From assembly GCF_042676985.1 (NCBI RefSeq), contig NZ_JBHTIK010000002.1, forward strand, positions 1-64,000: DNA of 64,000 bases, read 5' to 3'. The stretch is from Sphingosinicella xenopeptidilytica. GTDB taxonomy: Bacteria; Pseudomonadota; Alphaproteobacteria; Sphingomonadales; Sphingomonadaceae. The notes beneath the pieces were generated by a model. That model did no database searches. It saw only the letters and a list, made by a program, of their open reading frames with translations, and was not told where the DNA came from. The translations under genes were made by a program, and so were the position numbers. Below are positions 27,392-36,646 of the stretch, one piece after another; position 1 is the stretch's first letter; each line of letters starts with the position of its first letter.

Positions 27392-27970
27392 ATGATCGAC
27401 GCGGTGGCGGGCAAAGTGGACGAAACGACCAATGCCGTTGCTATACGCCCTGTGAGGCTTGCCCATGTCGTGGTTCGTACAAATAATGTTTTAGAACTGG
27501 TCGAATGGTATACAGTCGTATTTCAAGCCGAATCCGTGTTCAATAACGGCTCTCTGGCATTTTTATACTTTGATGACGAGCATCATCGCATTGTGGTCGG
27601 CAAGATTCCAAATCTTGAAGAGCCAAACCATGAGGCTTCGGGGTTCGATCACGTCGCCTTCACGTATAAAACCATTGGCGACCTTCTTGAAACCTACGAC
27701 CGCCTCAAAGCTCACGGTATAGAGCCATATTTCAAGATTGATCACGGCCCGACCACATCGCTTTACTACAAAGACCCGGATGGCAATCAGATCGAGCTAC
27801 AGGTTGATAATTTCCAGACGCGGGAGGCGGCGCATCGGTATTTTCGTTCGCCGGCATTCGCGAAAAACCCGCTCGGCATCGAGATAGACCCTGATGTCCT
27901 GCTTGAACGATATCGGTTAGGCGAGGATATGGCCAACCTCTTGTCGTCCGGAACCAAAGGTTTCTGCTGA
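27392..27970 (+). CDS. VOC-family extradiol-dioxygenase-like protein
   Basis: A vicinal-oxygen-chelate protein of 192 residues. The metal triad is visible: His in RLAHVVVRT, His in GFDHVAFTY and Glu in GNQIELQVDN. The single-module size fits type I extradiol ring-cleavage dioxygenases of the small kind or related lyases, and the spacing DPDGNQIELQ is dioxygenase-like. In context (FAD monooxygenase, FAH hydrolases) catechol-type ring cleavage is the natural guess. I start at the ATG at 27392; the ORF opens 15 codons earlier without support. Confidence 0.78.
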   Translation: MIDAVAGKVDETTNAVAIRPVRLAHVVVRTNNVLELVEWYTVVFQAESVFNNGSLAFLYFDDEHHRIVVGKIPNLEEPNHEASGFDHVAFTYKTIGDLLETYDRLKAHGIEPYFKIDHGPTTSLYYKDPDGNQIELQVDNFQTREAAHRYFRSPAFAKNPLGIEIDPDVLLERYRLGEDMANLLSSGTKGFC

Positions 27971-28004
27971 TTCCAATCTATCCTGTGCGAGATGTTGTGC
28001 CCTG

Positions 28005-28376
28005 TTAGGTGGCGGCTCCACCACCTCCGGAGAATTCCTCCACCACAAGGTAGCGGAGGTCGGAAAGGTCCAGAAATTTCTGCATGTCTTCCATCAGCGC
28101 GCGGGCGATTTTCGGCTCCGACAATCCTGATCTGTTCGCTTCGAAGCTCGCCCGATCGGAAAACACGGCCTCGGTCACGACATCGAACTCGATACTGCCG
28201 ATATTCAACGGATCATCGTGGCAAATGTAGTTGCGGCGATATTGCAGCATTGGCGGGATCGTGCCATCGCCGATGAGGCGGTCAGCGAGGTTCAGATGAT
28301 CATTCTCGTAAGCCCGGATTAGTTCTTCACGGCTCATGCCGGAACGGCGCTTTCCGAAAACCACGATTTTGAACAT
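28005..28376 (-). CDS. EthD-domain protein
   Basis: A ferredoxin-like, dimeric alpha+beta-barrel protein of 123 residues (FKIVVFGKRRSGMSREELIR..YENDH). The His in ENDH matches the residue conserved in EthD proteins. They often sit in catabolic clusters and may act as cyclases, aldolases or monooxygenase helpers. It converges with the VOC gene and is 240 bases divergent from the FAH gene at 28618, so it may share that promoter region. Confidence 0.75.
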   Translation of the reverse strand: MFKIVVFGKRRSGMSREELIRAYENDHLNLADRLIGDGTIPPMLQYRRNYICHDDPLNIGSIEFDVVTEAVFSDRASFEANRSGLSEPKIARALMEDMQKFLDLSDLRYLVVEEFSGGGGAAT

Positions 28377-28617
28377 ATCATTCCCCTATCAGATTATCGC
28401 TTTGATCCAGGCGCGCGGCTTGCCCTTCTTATGAAGCCGCTGCCGCTGTCCCGCTCTGCCTCGGACACCTACCGCATGGCGCTGCCCCTCCGCAGAAACA
28501 ATCTTGATCTTATGAACAGTAAGAAGTAGCGTTTTGTCAACAGGGGGCTGGACGAGGGCAGGCCAGAAATGTCGCATCGAAATGGCGACATCGTTCGTTC
28601 CGATTTGGGGAGATGCA

Positions 28618-29496
28618 ATGAAACTGGTGCGATTTTCGCAGGGGGGTGGCGCGCAGAGGCTGGGCCTGACCGATGGCTCGGCGATTGCGCCGCTTTCAAA
28701 TTGGGGAATAGATACGGGCAGTATGATCGACGTCATCGAGCGCTGGAGTGAACTCAAGGCGCAGTTGGCGGAGATCAGCGAATTCACGCTGCCATTGGAC
28801 GACGTTCGGCTGCATGCGCCGATTGCCCGCCCGAACAAGGTTCTCGGGATAGGTCTTAATTACGCCGAACATGCGGCGGAGGGAGGCATGCAGCCGCCCA
28901 GCGAACAGATGTGGTTCGCCAAGCCCGCGACGGCTGTGAACGGCCCTTTCGATGACATCAAGCGCCCGGTCGTGTCCGATCAGCTCGACTATGAAGTCGA
29001 ACTCGTCGTCATCATTGGCAAACGCTGCCGCCATCTGAGCCGGGAAGATGCAGCGAACGCGATATTCGGCTATTGTGTGGGCAACGACGTCAGCGTCCGT
29101 GACTGGCAGTTGAAGACGAGCCAGGTCTTTCTGGGCAAAGCGTTCGACGGCCATGCGCCCTTCGGCCCATGGATCACTACTGCAGATTGCTTCGATCCAG
29201 CAGATGCGGGAATTCACAGCTTTGTAAATGATCAGCAACGTCAATCGTCACGCACCAGCCGGATGGTGTTCGATTGCGCGGCGCAAGTGGCGCTCTTGAG
29301 TCAGGTTATGACGATTGAGCCGGGGGACGTGATATTCACCGGCACGCCAAGTGGCGTGGGGGGCCTTATGAACCCGCCCACGTGGCTCGTTCCCGGCGAC
29401 GTGGTGCGCGCCGAAGTCGAGGGCTTGGGATACATTCAGAACACCATCGTCGCCGAGAAAATCGGCGAGGTGGTCAGTCAAGGTCAGAACGGATGA
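28618..29496 (+). CDS. FAH-family hydrolase
   Basis: An Mg-dependent C-C or decarboxylating hydrolase of 292 residues. NKVLGIGLNYAEHA leads into the FAH core; metal ligands are in VSDQLDYEVELVVIIGK and a second Asp in VGNDVSVRDWQ. FTGTPSGVG and PGDVVRAEVEGLG close the fold. The family splits fumarylacetoacetate, acylpyruvates or oxalocrotonate-type products, yielding pyruvate or acetoacetate. Four-base ATGA overlap with the FAD monooxygenase gene means coupled translation. The acetoacetyl-CoA synthetase downstream suggests the product here is acetoacetate. Confidence 0.88.
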   Translation: MKLVRFSQGGGAQRLGLTDGSAIAPLSNWGIDTGSMIDVIERWSELKAQLAEISEFTLPLDDVRLHAPIARPNKVLGIGLNYAEHAAEGGMQPPSEQMWFAKPATAVNGPFDDIKRPVVSDQLDYEVELVVIIGKRCRHLSREDAANAIFGYCVGNDVSVRDWQLKTSQVFLGKAFDGHAPFGPWITTADCFDPADAGIHSFVNDQQRQSSRTSRMVFDCAAQVALLSQVMTIEPGDVIFTGTPSGVGGLMNPPTWLVPGDVVRAEVEGLGYIQNTIVAEKIGEVVSQGQNG

Positions 29497-31151
29497 TCGT
29501 GGAAATTCCCGTAATGATCGCAGGGGGCGGGCCGGTGGGCATGACCCTTGCGCTTGAGCTGGCGCGCCACGGCGTGCGCTCGATCCTCGTGGAGAGAAAC
29601 ACCCATACGACGCGCCATCCTAAAATGGACCTGACCAACGGGCGTAGCATGGAATTGTACCGTCGCCTTGGCCTGAGCGACCGCCTGCGGGCGGTCGGCG
29701 TGCCCGAGGAAAATCCCTGGCCAATCATCTGGTGCACAGCGCCGAATGGCGAGGAACTCGCCCGCTTCGATTATCCCTGTGCCGCCGAGCAGCGAAACGC
29801 CACGGCGCTGCTCAACAACGGGTCGGGAACCGCAGAGCCGGGGATGCGCATTTCGCAAATCGTGCTCGAACCCGTGCTGAAAAAGGCGATCGAAGAAAAT
29901 CCGCTCGTCGATGCCCGCTTTGGCTGGATGTTTGAGACGTTGCAGCAAGAGGCGGACGGCGTCGTTACGACGATCAAGCAGACCGATGGTGAACAGCGTG
30001 CATCCATCAGGTCGGACTATTTGATCGGCTGCGATGGCGGTGGCAGCCGCGTTCGCCGGGCCGTGGGCATCGAGCTTGAGGGCAACCACGACGTCGCTCG
30101 CATAATGATGATCCATTTCCGCTCGGATGCGCGGGAGATTCTCGCGCGCTTCGGCATCGCGTGGCACCTCCAGAATCACGCGGGCAGCCTCGTCGCGCAG
30201 GATGATCGCGACACGTGGACAGCGCATCTTCCTCTCTTGCCGGGAACCGACGAGACGACGCTGGATGCCGAGGCGATGATCAGGGAATTCGTGGGACAGG
30301 ATTTTCCATTCGAGATCCTCATGGCGAATCCGTGGACTCCGCGGCTGGTGATCGCGGAGCGCTATATCGCAGATCGCGTCATTCTGGCGGGAGATGCCGC
30401 CCACCAGGTGATTCCAACGGGCGGCTATGGCATGAACACGGGCGTCGGCGATGCCGTCGACCTTGGCTGGAAGCTTGCGGCAACCATCAAGGGCTGGGGC
30501 GGCGACGCGCTGCTCAAGAGCTACGAGAGCGAACGCATGGCGGTCGCGGTGCAGAACCGGCAAGCGTCCGAGCGGCACTTCGCGGTCCGTATGGCTATTC
30601 TCGATTTATACGTCAACGCCATGACGGAAGGGGAGCTTGACGCGGCCGGACCAGAGGGAGCGGCTCGACGTTCCGCGCTGAGCGAGAGCATCAAGACTCT
30701 CGGGAACGCGGAAAATGAAAGCTGGGGAATTGAGCACGGTTACCGTTATCCCGCTTCCGCAATTCTGGCGGTCGACGCGGGGCCACCGCCAACCTTCGAT
30801 CCTCTGCGCTGCATACCGACGACCTATCCCGGCGCGAGATTGCCCCATATCCTGCTGAGTGACAGCACGCCGTTGCTCGACAAGCTGGGGCCGGCGTTCA
30901 GCGTCATCGCGGTCCGTGGCGGAAATGCGAGACCGTTTGTAGAGGCAGCAGACGAGCTCGGCATTCCACTGACCGTGGCCGAACTTCCTGACCAGGCGGC
31001 TCTTCATGTGATCGATCGCAGGCTTCTGCTCGTCCGTCCCGACGGACATATCGCTTGGCGGGGAGATGACGTGGGTGATGCCCGGTCCGTTCTCACGCGC
31101 GCGTCTGGGCGCATATCGCAGAATCAGACGTCAACGGCCGAGGCAGCCTGA
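29493..31151 (+). CDS. FAD-dependent aromatic monooxygenase (PheA/TfdB type)
   Basis: A group A flavoprotein hydroxylase of 552 residues. FAD loop MIAGGGPVGMTLALELARHG, then YLIGCDGGGSRVRRAVG (DG motif) and ILAGDAAHQVIPTGG (GD motif) are in order, followed by a thioredoxin-like C-terminal domain (~400-550) as in phenol hydroxylases. It inserts one oxygen into an activated ring, usually a phenol or a hydroxybenzoate-like compound. Start overlaps the FAH stop; stop overlaps the NTF2-like start by one base. Confidence 0.9.
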   Translation: MIVEIPVMIAGGGPVGMTLALELARHGVRSILVERNTHTTRHPKMDLTNGRSMELYRRLGLSDRLRAVGVPEENPWPIIWCTAPNGEELARFDYPCAAEQRNATALLNNGSGTAEPGMRISQIVLEPVLKKAIEENPLVDARFGWMFETLQQEADGVVTTIKQTDGEQRASIRSDYLIGCDGGGSRVRRAVGIELEGNHDVARIMMIHFRSDAREILARFGIAWHLQNHAGSLVAQDDRDTWTAHLPLLPGTDETTLDAEAMIREFVGQDFPFEILMANPWTPRLVIAERYIADRVILAGDAAHQVIPTGGYGMNTGVGDAVDLGWKLAATIKGWGGDALLKSYESERMAVAVQNRQASERHFAVRMAILDLYVNAMTEGELDAAGPEGAARRSALSESIKTLGNAENESWGIEHGYRYPASAILAVDAGPPPTFDPLRCIPTTYPGARLPHILLSDSTPLLDKLGPAFSVIAVRGGNARPFVEAADELGIPLTVAELPDQAALHVIDRRLLLVRPDGHIAWRGDDVGDARSVLTRASGRISQNQTSTAEAA

Positions 31152-31585
31152 TGAAGCATCACGACCCGGCCGGCGCGGATACCAAATCCGCATGCACAGA
31201 TCTCGTCCTTGGCTTTGCGTATCTCGTGGATCAGCGCCGTTATGACGAACTCTGTAATTTGTTCGTGCCCGACGGTGTGTTCGAGCGTCCGGGACTTAGG
31301 GCAGAAGGGCACGAGAACATTCTGGCCTTCCTGAATGCCCGGCCCGTGGCGATCGAGACACGCCACGTGTGTGCGCCACCCTTCTTCGAACAAATCGGAA
31401 AGGATCGAGCGCGAGCGGTCACCTATGTGAACATGTTTCAGGGGCCTGCCAAGGACGACAGCACGCCGATAGACATCGCCGGAATCGCTGGGGTGGTGGA
31501 GTTCCATCAGACATTCACCCACACGGGCGATGGCTGGCGCATCGCACACCACGAAAGTCGGGTCGCCATGGTCACGACGCGATGA
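31151..31585 (+). CDS. SnoaL-like NTF2-fold protein
   Basis: A protein of 144 residues with the typical NTF2-like opening LVLGFAYLVDQRRYDELCNL and FVPDGVFERPG. Small proteins of this kind act as isomerases, dehydratases or subunits. It starts inside the stop of the FAD monooxygenase and ends overlapping the ligase start by four bases, so the four proteins 28618-33606 are made at matched levels and probably catalyse consecutive steps. Confidence 0.78.
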   Translation: MKHHDPAGADTKSACTDLVLGFAYLVDQRRYDELCNLFVPDGVFERPGLRAEGHENILAFLNARPVAIETRHVCAPPFFEQIGKDRARAVTYVNMFQGPAKDDSTPIDIAGIAGVVEFHQTFTHTGDGWRIAHHESRVAMVTTR

Positions 31586-33606
31586 CTGTCAACGAAGGGG
31601 ACGTGCTGTGGACGCCCGACCCTTCGTGGGTCGAGCGAACGCAAATGAACGAATTTATTCGCTGGCTCGAATGCGAACGCGGCCAGACACTGGCCGACGA
31701 TGAAGCGCTATGGCGCTGGTCGGCATCTTCGATCGAGGAGTTCTGGGCGGTACTCTGGGACTATTTCGAGATCATCAGCGATGGCAGTTATGAGAAGGTC
31801 CTCACCGGGCCTGACATCATGAACACGCGCTGGTTCGTGGGTGCGCGCCTTAATTACGCCGAGCACGTCCTCCGCCGCGAGGGGGAAGCAGCGCCCGACG
31901 AGGTCGCGCTTCATCACAGCAGTGAGATTCGACCGGCTTCGACGACAAGCTGGCAGGAACTGGGGCGGCAAGTTCGCGCTACGGCGACGAGGCTGAGAGC
32001 CCTTGGCGTGCGGCCCGGCCAGCGGGTGGTCTCCTACATGCCGAACGTGCCCGAGACCGTTATTGCCATGCTTGCAGCGACGGCGATTGGTGCAGTCTGG
32101 TCGAGTGCCTCGCCGGAGTTCGGCGCAGAAGCCGTACTTTCACGGTTCCAGCAGATCGAGCCGACTATCCTGCTCGTCGGCGATGGCTACAGCTTTGCCG
32201 GCAAGCGCTTTGATCGTCGCGAGCAGGTTGAGATCATCACAGCCGGCCTGCCAAGTTTGCGGCATATTATCTGGCTGCCCTATCTTGGCCTTGAAGCTCC
32301 CGTGCTTGCGCAGCCCGTTCATCTCTGGGCGTCAGTTGTGGAGGGACCTTCCCCTTCGCGGCAGGACTTTCGTTTCGAGCGTCTGCCTGCAAATCATCCG
32401 CTTTGGGTGCTCTATTCTTCTGGCACGACGGGGCTGCCCAAGGCGATTACCCACAGCCATGTAGGGATGACGCTGGACCAACTGAAATCCACGCGCCTCC
32501 ATCTCGATCTGCGACCTGGTCAATCCATGTTCTTCTACACGACCACAGGCTGGATGATGTGGAATTTCGTCGTGGGCACGTTGCTGGCCGGTGCGTCCGC
32601 TGTCCTCTACGATGGCAGCCCGACCTGGCCATCGATCGATGCATTGTGGGACCTGACGGCCCGGAGCGGTACGACGATGGCGGGGGCGAGCCCCACGCTG
32701 GTTGCGATGATGGAAAATGGCGGTATCAAACCAAGCGAAACGCATGACCTGTCGCGCTTGAAGGCGGTTGTTCTCGGCGGAGCCCCGTCGACTCCCGCCA
32801 CTTTCGAGTGGCTATATGCCAATGTGAAGCAAGACCTCCGGGTGATCAACACATCGGGCGGAACCGACATGTGCGGTGCGCTGGTTGGTGCCATGCCATC
32901 ACGGCCGGTCCGCGCGGCGGAGATGCAGGGGCGCATGCTGGGAATGGCGGTTGAAGCCTGGAGCGATTCGGGCGAAGCTCTGACCGATCGGGTTGGCGAA
33001 CTGGTCGTCACGCGTCCCTTTCCTGCCATGCCGCTCTTTTTTTGGGGCGACTTCAACAACGTGCGGTTCAAGGAAGCGTATTTCAGCGATTTTCCGGGCG
33101 TCTGGCGGCACGGCGATTATATCAAGATCACAGAGGCTGGCGGCTGCTTCATCTATGGGCGCTCCGACGCCACGCTCAATCGATACGGGGTCAGGATCGG
33201 CACTTCGGAGGTGTACGCTATTCTGAAAGAGCTCCCGAGGGTCTCGGATAGCCTGATCGTCTGTTGTGAAACTCACGATGGAGGCTTCTATATGCCTCTT
33301 TTCGTGAGCCTCAAGGACGGCGATCAGCTTGATGCCGAGCTGATTGCGCAGATCAACAAGGCGCTTCAGGAACGCGGCAGCCCGCGCCATGTACCAGATC
33401 TCATAGTTCAGGCCCCGGCAATTCCTTACACGAGGACCGGCAAGAAAATGGAGATTCCCGTCCGAAAGCTGCTGATGGGCGCTCCGGTCGCAACTGTCAT
33501 GAACCGCGACGGTATGGCTGATGGTTCTACGGTGGATTGGTATACCTCTTTTGCAGCGCGTCCTGAAATACGCGCTCGCTTTAATCGTGACGCGTTTGCA
33601 GCTTAG
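31582..33606 (+). CDS. acetoacetyl-CoA synthetase
   Basis: An ANL-family acyl-CoA ligase of 674 residues, the size of acetoacetate-CoA ligases, with the extra N-terminal ACAS_N segment (SIEEFWAVLWDYFEI) shared with acetyl-CoA synthetase. A3 loop LYSSGTTGLPKAI, the INTSGGTDMCG block, the GDYIKITE hinge region, RSDATLNRYGVRIGTSEVY, and the late Lys in PYTRTGKKMEIPVRK are all present. The TSGGTD block is typical of acetoacetate ligases. Fed by the FAH product, it would deliver acetoacetyl-CoA to thiolysis, for example by the thiolase at 42799. The ATG at 31582 overlaps the upstream stop. Confidence 0.88.
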   Translation: MTVNEGDVLWTPDPSWVERTQMNEFIRWLECERGQTLADDEALWRWSASSIEEFWAVLWDYFEIISDGSYEKVLTGPDIMNTRWFVGARLNYAEHVLRREGEAAPDEVALHHSSEIRPASTTSWQELGRQVRATATRLRALGVRPGQRVVSYMPNVPETVIAMLAATAIGAVWSSASPEFGAEAVLSRFQQIEPTILLVGDGYSFAGKRFDRREQVEIITAGLPSLRHIIWLPYLGLEAPVLAQPVHLWASVVEGPSPSRQDFRFERLPANHPLWVLYSSGTTGLPKAITHSHVGMTLDQLKSTRLHLDLRPGQSMFFYTTTGWMMWNFVVGTLLAGASAVLYDGSPTWPSIDALWDLTARSGTTMAGASPTLVAMMENGGIKPSETHDLSRLKAVVLGGAPSTPATFEWLYANVKQDLRVINTSGGTDMCGALVGAMPSRPVRAAEMQGRMLGMAVEAWSDSGEALTDRVGELVVTRPFPAMPLFFWGDFNNVRFKEAYFSDFPGVWRHGDYIKITEAGGCFIYGRSDATLNRYGVRIGTSEVYAILKELPRVSDSLIVCCETHDGGFYMPLFVSLKDGDQLDAELIAQINKALQERGSPRHVPDLIVQAPAIPYTRTGKKMEIPVRKLLMGAPVATVMNRDGMADGSTVDWYTSFAARPEIRARFNRDAFAA

Positions 33607-33616
33607 GGCTTTTCTT

Positions 33617-33629
33617 AGTCAGTTTGACT
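33617..33629. promoter_or_regulatory. small dyad upstream of the TetR gene
   Basis: AGTCA and TGACT are separated by GTT in the 64-base gap between the ligase and the regulator. It could be an autoregulatory operator. It differs from the shared ACTTGTCA motif. Confidence 0.3.
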
Positions 33630-33670
33630 GATAGGGAGGAGGCCTCTACCTAATTGAGTGAACGATCTCT

Positions 33671-34360
33671 ATGTCCGAGGCGAAGTTGACAGACGTTGAT
33701 CCGAGCTCCCCGGAGGGCGGTGCCAAGCCCGTGAAGGGGCCTGCAAAGCGCCGAAACAAGCGTCAGCCGGATGAAGTTCTCGCAAACGTGATGGCGGCCG
33801 CGACGGCCGCCTTTACCCGCGATGGGTTCAAGGGTGCCCGCATGCGTTCGATCGCGGCTGACGCCGGCATCACGATCCAGCTCCTCATTTATCATGTGAA
33901 GACAAAGGAGCGGCTCTGGGAACTGGTCATGGAGAGGATCCTCACCGAGTACCAGCAGTTCCATCAGAGCCGGGCGGAAACGATCGGCGCAACCAGTGCG
34001 GCCGAACGCCTTCGGCAACTGATCTCCGATATCGTCCTGTTTCAATCGAAACACCCGGAACTCCATCGCATCATGACGCAGGAAGGCATGCAGCCTTCGC
34101 CCCGGCTTTCCTGGCTCAGCGAACGCTTCACACGCGCCAACTACGACGAATTCCTGGATGTCGCAGGTCAGGCCCAACGAGAGGGCGCCATCAGGGCCGA
34201 TCTCGGACTTCCCCGGCTGTGGTACGCCATCATCGGCATTGCCGCGGTGCCATTTTCGGTAGCGGCCGAGTACGAATATCTTACGGGTAAAAACCCCTTC
34301 TCGGCAGGCGAAATCAAGAGATCGATCGAACTTATCGAACACATGGTCTTCGGCGGTTAG
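33671..34360 (+). CDS. TetR/AcrR-family regulator
   Basis: A dimeric repressor of 229 residues. A charged, probably disordered 35-residue leader precedes the HTH: FTRDGFKGARMRSIAADAGITIQLLIYHVKTKERLWE. The C-terminal helices (LRQLISDIVLFQSKHPELHRI) form the ligand pocket of an RutR-like or CecR-like type. It closes the + strand operon 28618-34360 and probably answers to a pathway intermediate or CoA thioester. It is one of two intact TetR candidates for the shared operator motif. Confidence 0.9.
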   Translation: MSEAKLTDVDPSSPEGGAKPVKGPAKRRNKRQPDEVLANVMAAATAAFTRDGFKGARMRSIAADAGITIQLLIYHVKTKERLWELVMERILTEYQQFHQSRAETIGATSAAERLRQLISDIVLFQSKHPELHRIMTQEGMQPSPRLSWLSERFTRANYDEFLDVAGQAQREGAIRADLGLPRLWYAIIGIAAVPFSVAAEYEYLTGKNPFSAGEIKRSIELIEHMVFGG

Positions 34361-34382
34361 CAGGAAGCGACTTCTCGACGTT

Positions 34383-36530
34383 CTAGCTTCCCGCGGCGCT
34401 CACAGTCACAGGGATGCCGCTCTGCCAGGGCATGAAATTGATGCTCTCGCGTATATCCGGCGACACCAGGTGTCCGCTAAAAGTGCCGAGGAGGCTTAGC
34501 GGATCTTCATTCTGGTCGACTTTCCCCCAACCATGTGTGATTGAAACGACACCGCGCGCCAAGCCTTTGTCCTGTTTCACATATCCAATGACGGATCCGT
34601 GCGAGGAGGTGATCCTGACCGCATCACCGCCATTCAGACCCTCAGCCGCCATGTCTTCCGGGTTCATGAAAGTGGGATTGATCCGGTAGCGTTGCCGCGT
34701 TTGGCTCGCCTCGACAAACGCGCTGTTCAACGTGTCCAGCATCCGGCGAACCGTCAGCCGGTAGCCGCCTTGCGTTATACCGCCCTGCTCAAAGACAGCC
34801 GCTATTTCATCGGCGACGTCCGTCGGGCAGAGATCGAGGCGCGCGCCGTCGTCTTCCTTAGGGGCCTTGATGACAGGTAGATCGGCTTCGATGAGAATGC
34901 CTTGCTCGCTGTCTCGAAGCGCCTCGTAAGTAAGCTTGCCCTGAGAAACCATCCACCGCACAGCGTCTTCCGTGCTGGGCGGGGCGTCGCCGCCGAACTC
35001 GATCCCGATTGCGGGCGCGGCGGCATAATCCACACCATAGCTCGGCTTGCGCACCATCAGCTTTTGACCGAGCCGGCGCGCCAGGCCCCAGAACACCTCC
35101 AGATCGCTCACGACCCCCTCGGGTCTCTTCAGTATCGGTTCCGTGATCCGTGCGTAGCTGTGGGACAAAATGGAATCGTGAAATGCAGTGCAATCATAGC
35201 GTTCGTACATCAGATCGGTTGCAATCACGAAATCTGCATGCTCGGCCGTATCATTCATGCGCGGACCGATACTGACCAGAAGGTCTAGCTTGTCCAAGGC
35301 TTCGAGCATGCGCTCCGAACCACACACAGCCTTCGCCGGGTTGCCCCCGACGACGATAAGCGCGCGCAGACGATCTGGACCCTCGGCCAGAATTTCGTCC
35401 GCCAGAAGGCCCGACGGATACTCACCGAACAGAGGGCCTATATCTGCGCTATGGCATTTCACGCCGCGTTCCCAGCTGCGCGAGGGCGGGACGACCTGCT
35501 CCGTTTGCGCACCGGCACCGGAAAGAAGGCCCGTATTGTAGACAAAGTCCCCCGCCTGCCGATACCCGCCACAGATCGCATTGAAGGCTTCGCAAAGATG
35601 TTCCGAGACGTTGGAGTGGGGGCTCATATTTGGCCCCGTTCCGGTGACGGCGGATTTGCGCCTGGCGGCTGCGAATAATCTTGCAACCTCGACGATCTGT
35701 TCGGAGGCGATTCCGGTGCGGGCCCTTACGATATCCAGCGAAAATGGCTCGACCGCCGCACGCAAAGCCTCCAAGCCTGCCACATACCGATCGCAGAAGG
35801 CGCGGTTCTCCCATCCGTTTTCCAGCACAACACGGATCAGCCCGGCGAAGAATGCGGCATCTTCGCCAGGGCGAATCGAGACGTGCGTGTCTGCCAGCGT
35901 GGCCGTTTCCGTCACGCGCGGATCGACAGTGATTAGCTTCAGCCCGCGCGCGATCCCTTGGCGTAACCACTTTACGGGATTCATTGTCGGCATGCCGAAC
36001 GTAAAGTGAGAAACGGCGGGATTCGTGCCTGCCAAAAGAAGCACGTCCGCATCCAGAAAATTGTATTTTGCGGTCGCGAAGAATCCCATTCGCCCCATGG
36101 TGACCCACTTCGCGGACTGGTCGACCGTCATGCTTGAGTAAATGAAGGGCGAGCCCAGCATGCTGAACCAGTCCTTCATCGCGGCCGCGCCCACGGCATT
36201 CTGATTGATGCCTGTACCAAAGTACAAGGCCACCGAGTGCGGGCCGTACTTCTCGATTAATTGCGAGAGGCGCAGATGGACCGCGTCGAGCGCGTCGTCG
36301 GTATCGGCAGGGGCCAGATCGCCCTTCCCATCGCGCTTCAATGACGTGAAAAGGCGATCGTCTCCATTGTGAAGTGCCTGGGCTTTCGATCCCTTGATGC
36401 AAAAATAGCCGCTCGTCATCGGATTATCCCGGTCACCCCGGATGGCGACGATCCGGTTGTCCTCAACCTCGACCTTGACGGCGCAAAGGGAGGAGCAGAC
36501 CCTGCAAAACGTCCTGTGGCTCTCTTTCAT
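34383..36530 (-). CDS. molybdopterin (bis-MGD) oxidoreductase with [4Fe-4S] cluster
   Basis: A 715-residue enzyme of the DMSO-reductase superfamily (MopB). The N-terminal cluster motif FCRVCSSLCAV..YFCIKG gives four Cys, followed by the molybdopterin domains (LLLAGTNPAVSHF, VDPRVTETATLAD) and the C-terminal dinucleotide-binding domain (FMNPEDMAAEGLNGGDAVRI). There is no Tat signal, so it is cytoplasmic. No electron-transfer partner gene is adjacent. Such orphan enzymes hydroxylate or reduce organic substrates. It lies 116 bases downstream of the FAH gene at 36647 on the same strand, probably one operon. Confidence 0.88.
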   Translation of the reverse strand: MKESHRTFCRVCSSLCAVKVEVEDNRIVAIRGDRDNPMTSGYFCIKGSKAQALHNGDDRLFTSLKRDGKGDLAPADTDDALDAVHLRLSQLIEKYGPHSVALYFGTGINQNAVGAAAMKDWFSMLGSPFIYSSMTVDQSAKWVTMGRMGFFATAKYNFLDADVLLLAGTNPAVSHFTFGMPTMNPVKWLRQGIARGLKLITVDPRVTETATLADTHVSIRPGEDAAFFAGLIRVVLENGWENRAFCDRYVAGLEALRAAVEPFSLDIVRARTGIASEQIVEVARLFAAARRKSAVTGTGPNMSPHSNVSEHLCEAFNAICGGYRQAGDFVYNTGLLSGAGAQTEQVVPPSRSWERGVKCHSADIGPLFGEYPSGLLADEILAEGPDRLRALIVVGGNPAKAVCGSERMLEALDKLDLLVSIGPRMNDTAEHADFVIATDLMYERYDCTAFHDSILSHSYARITEPILKRPEGVVSDLEVFWGLARRLGQKLMVRKPSYGVDYAAAPAIGIEFGGDAPPSTEDAVRWMVSQGKLTYEALRDSEQGILIEADLPVIKAPKEDDGARLDLCPTDVADEIAAVFEQGGITQGGYRLTVRRMLDTLNSAFVEASQTRQRYRINPTFMNPEDMAAEGLNGGDAVRITSSHGSVIGYVKQDKGLARGVVSITHGWGKVDQNEDPLSLLGTFSGHLVSPDIRESINFMPWQSGIPVTVSAAGS

Positions 36531-36646
36531 CGCGGTTTCCCTCTACAGCAGCCGTTGGCCTTGCCGTGGCATGAGATGGCGGTCACCTGTCCTGGAATGA
36601 CTTCGATATGGCCGACCGATCCGCCACAATCGTATCGGTGGTTGCC

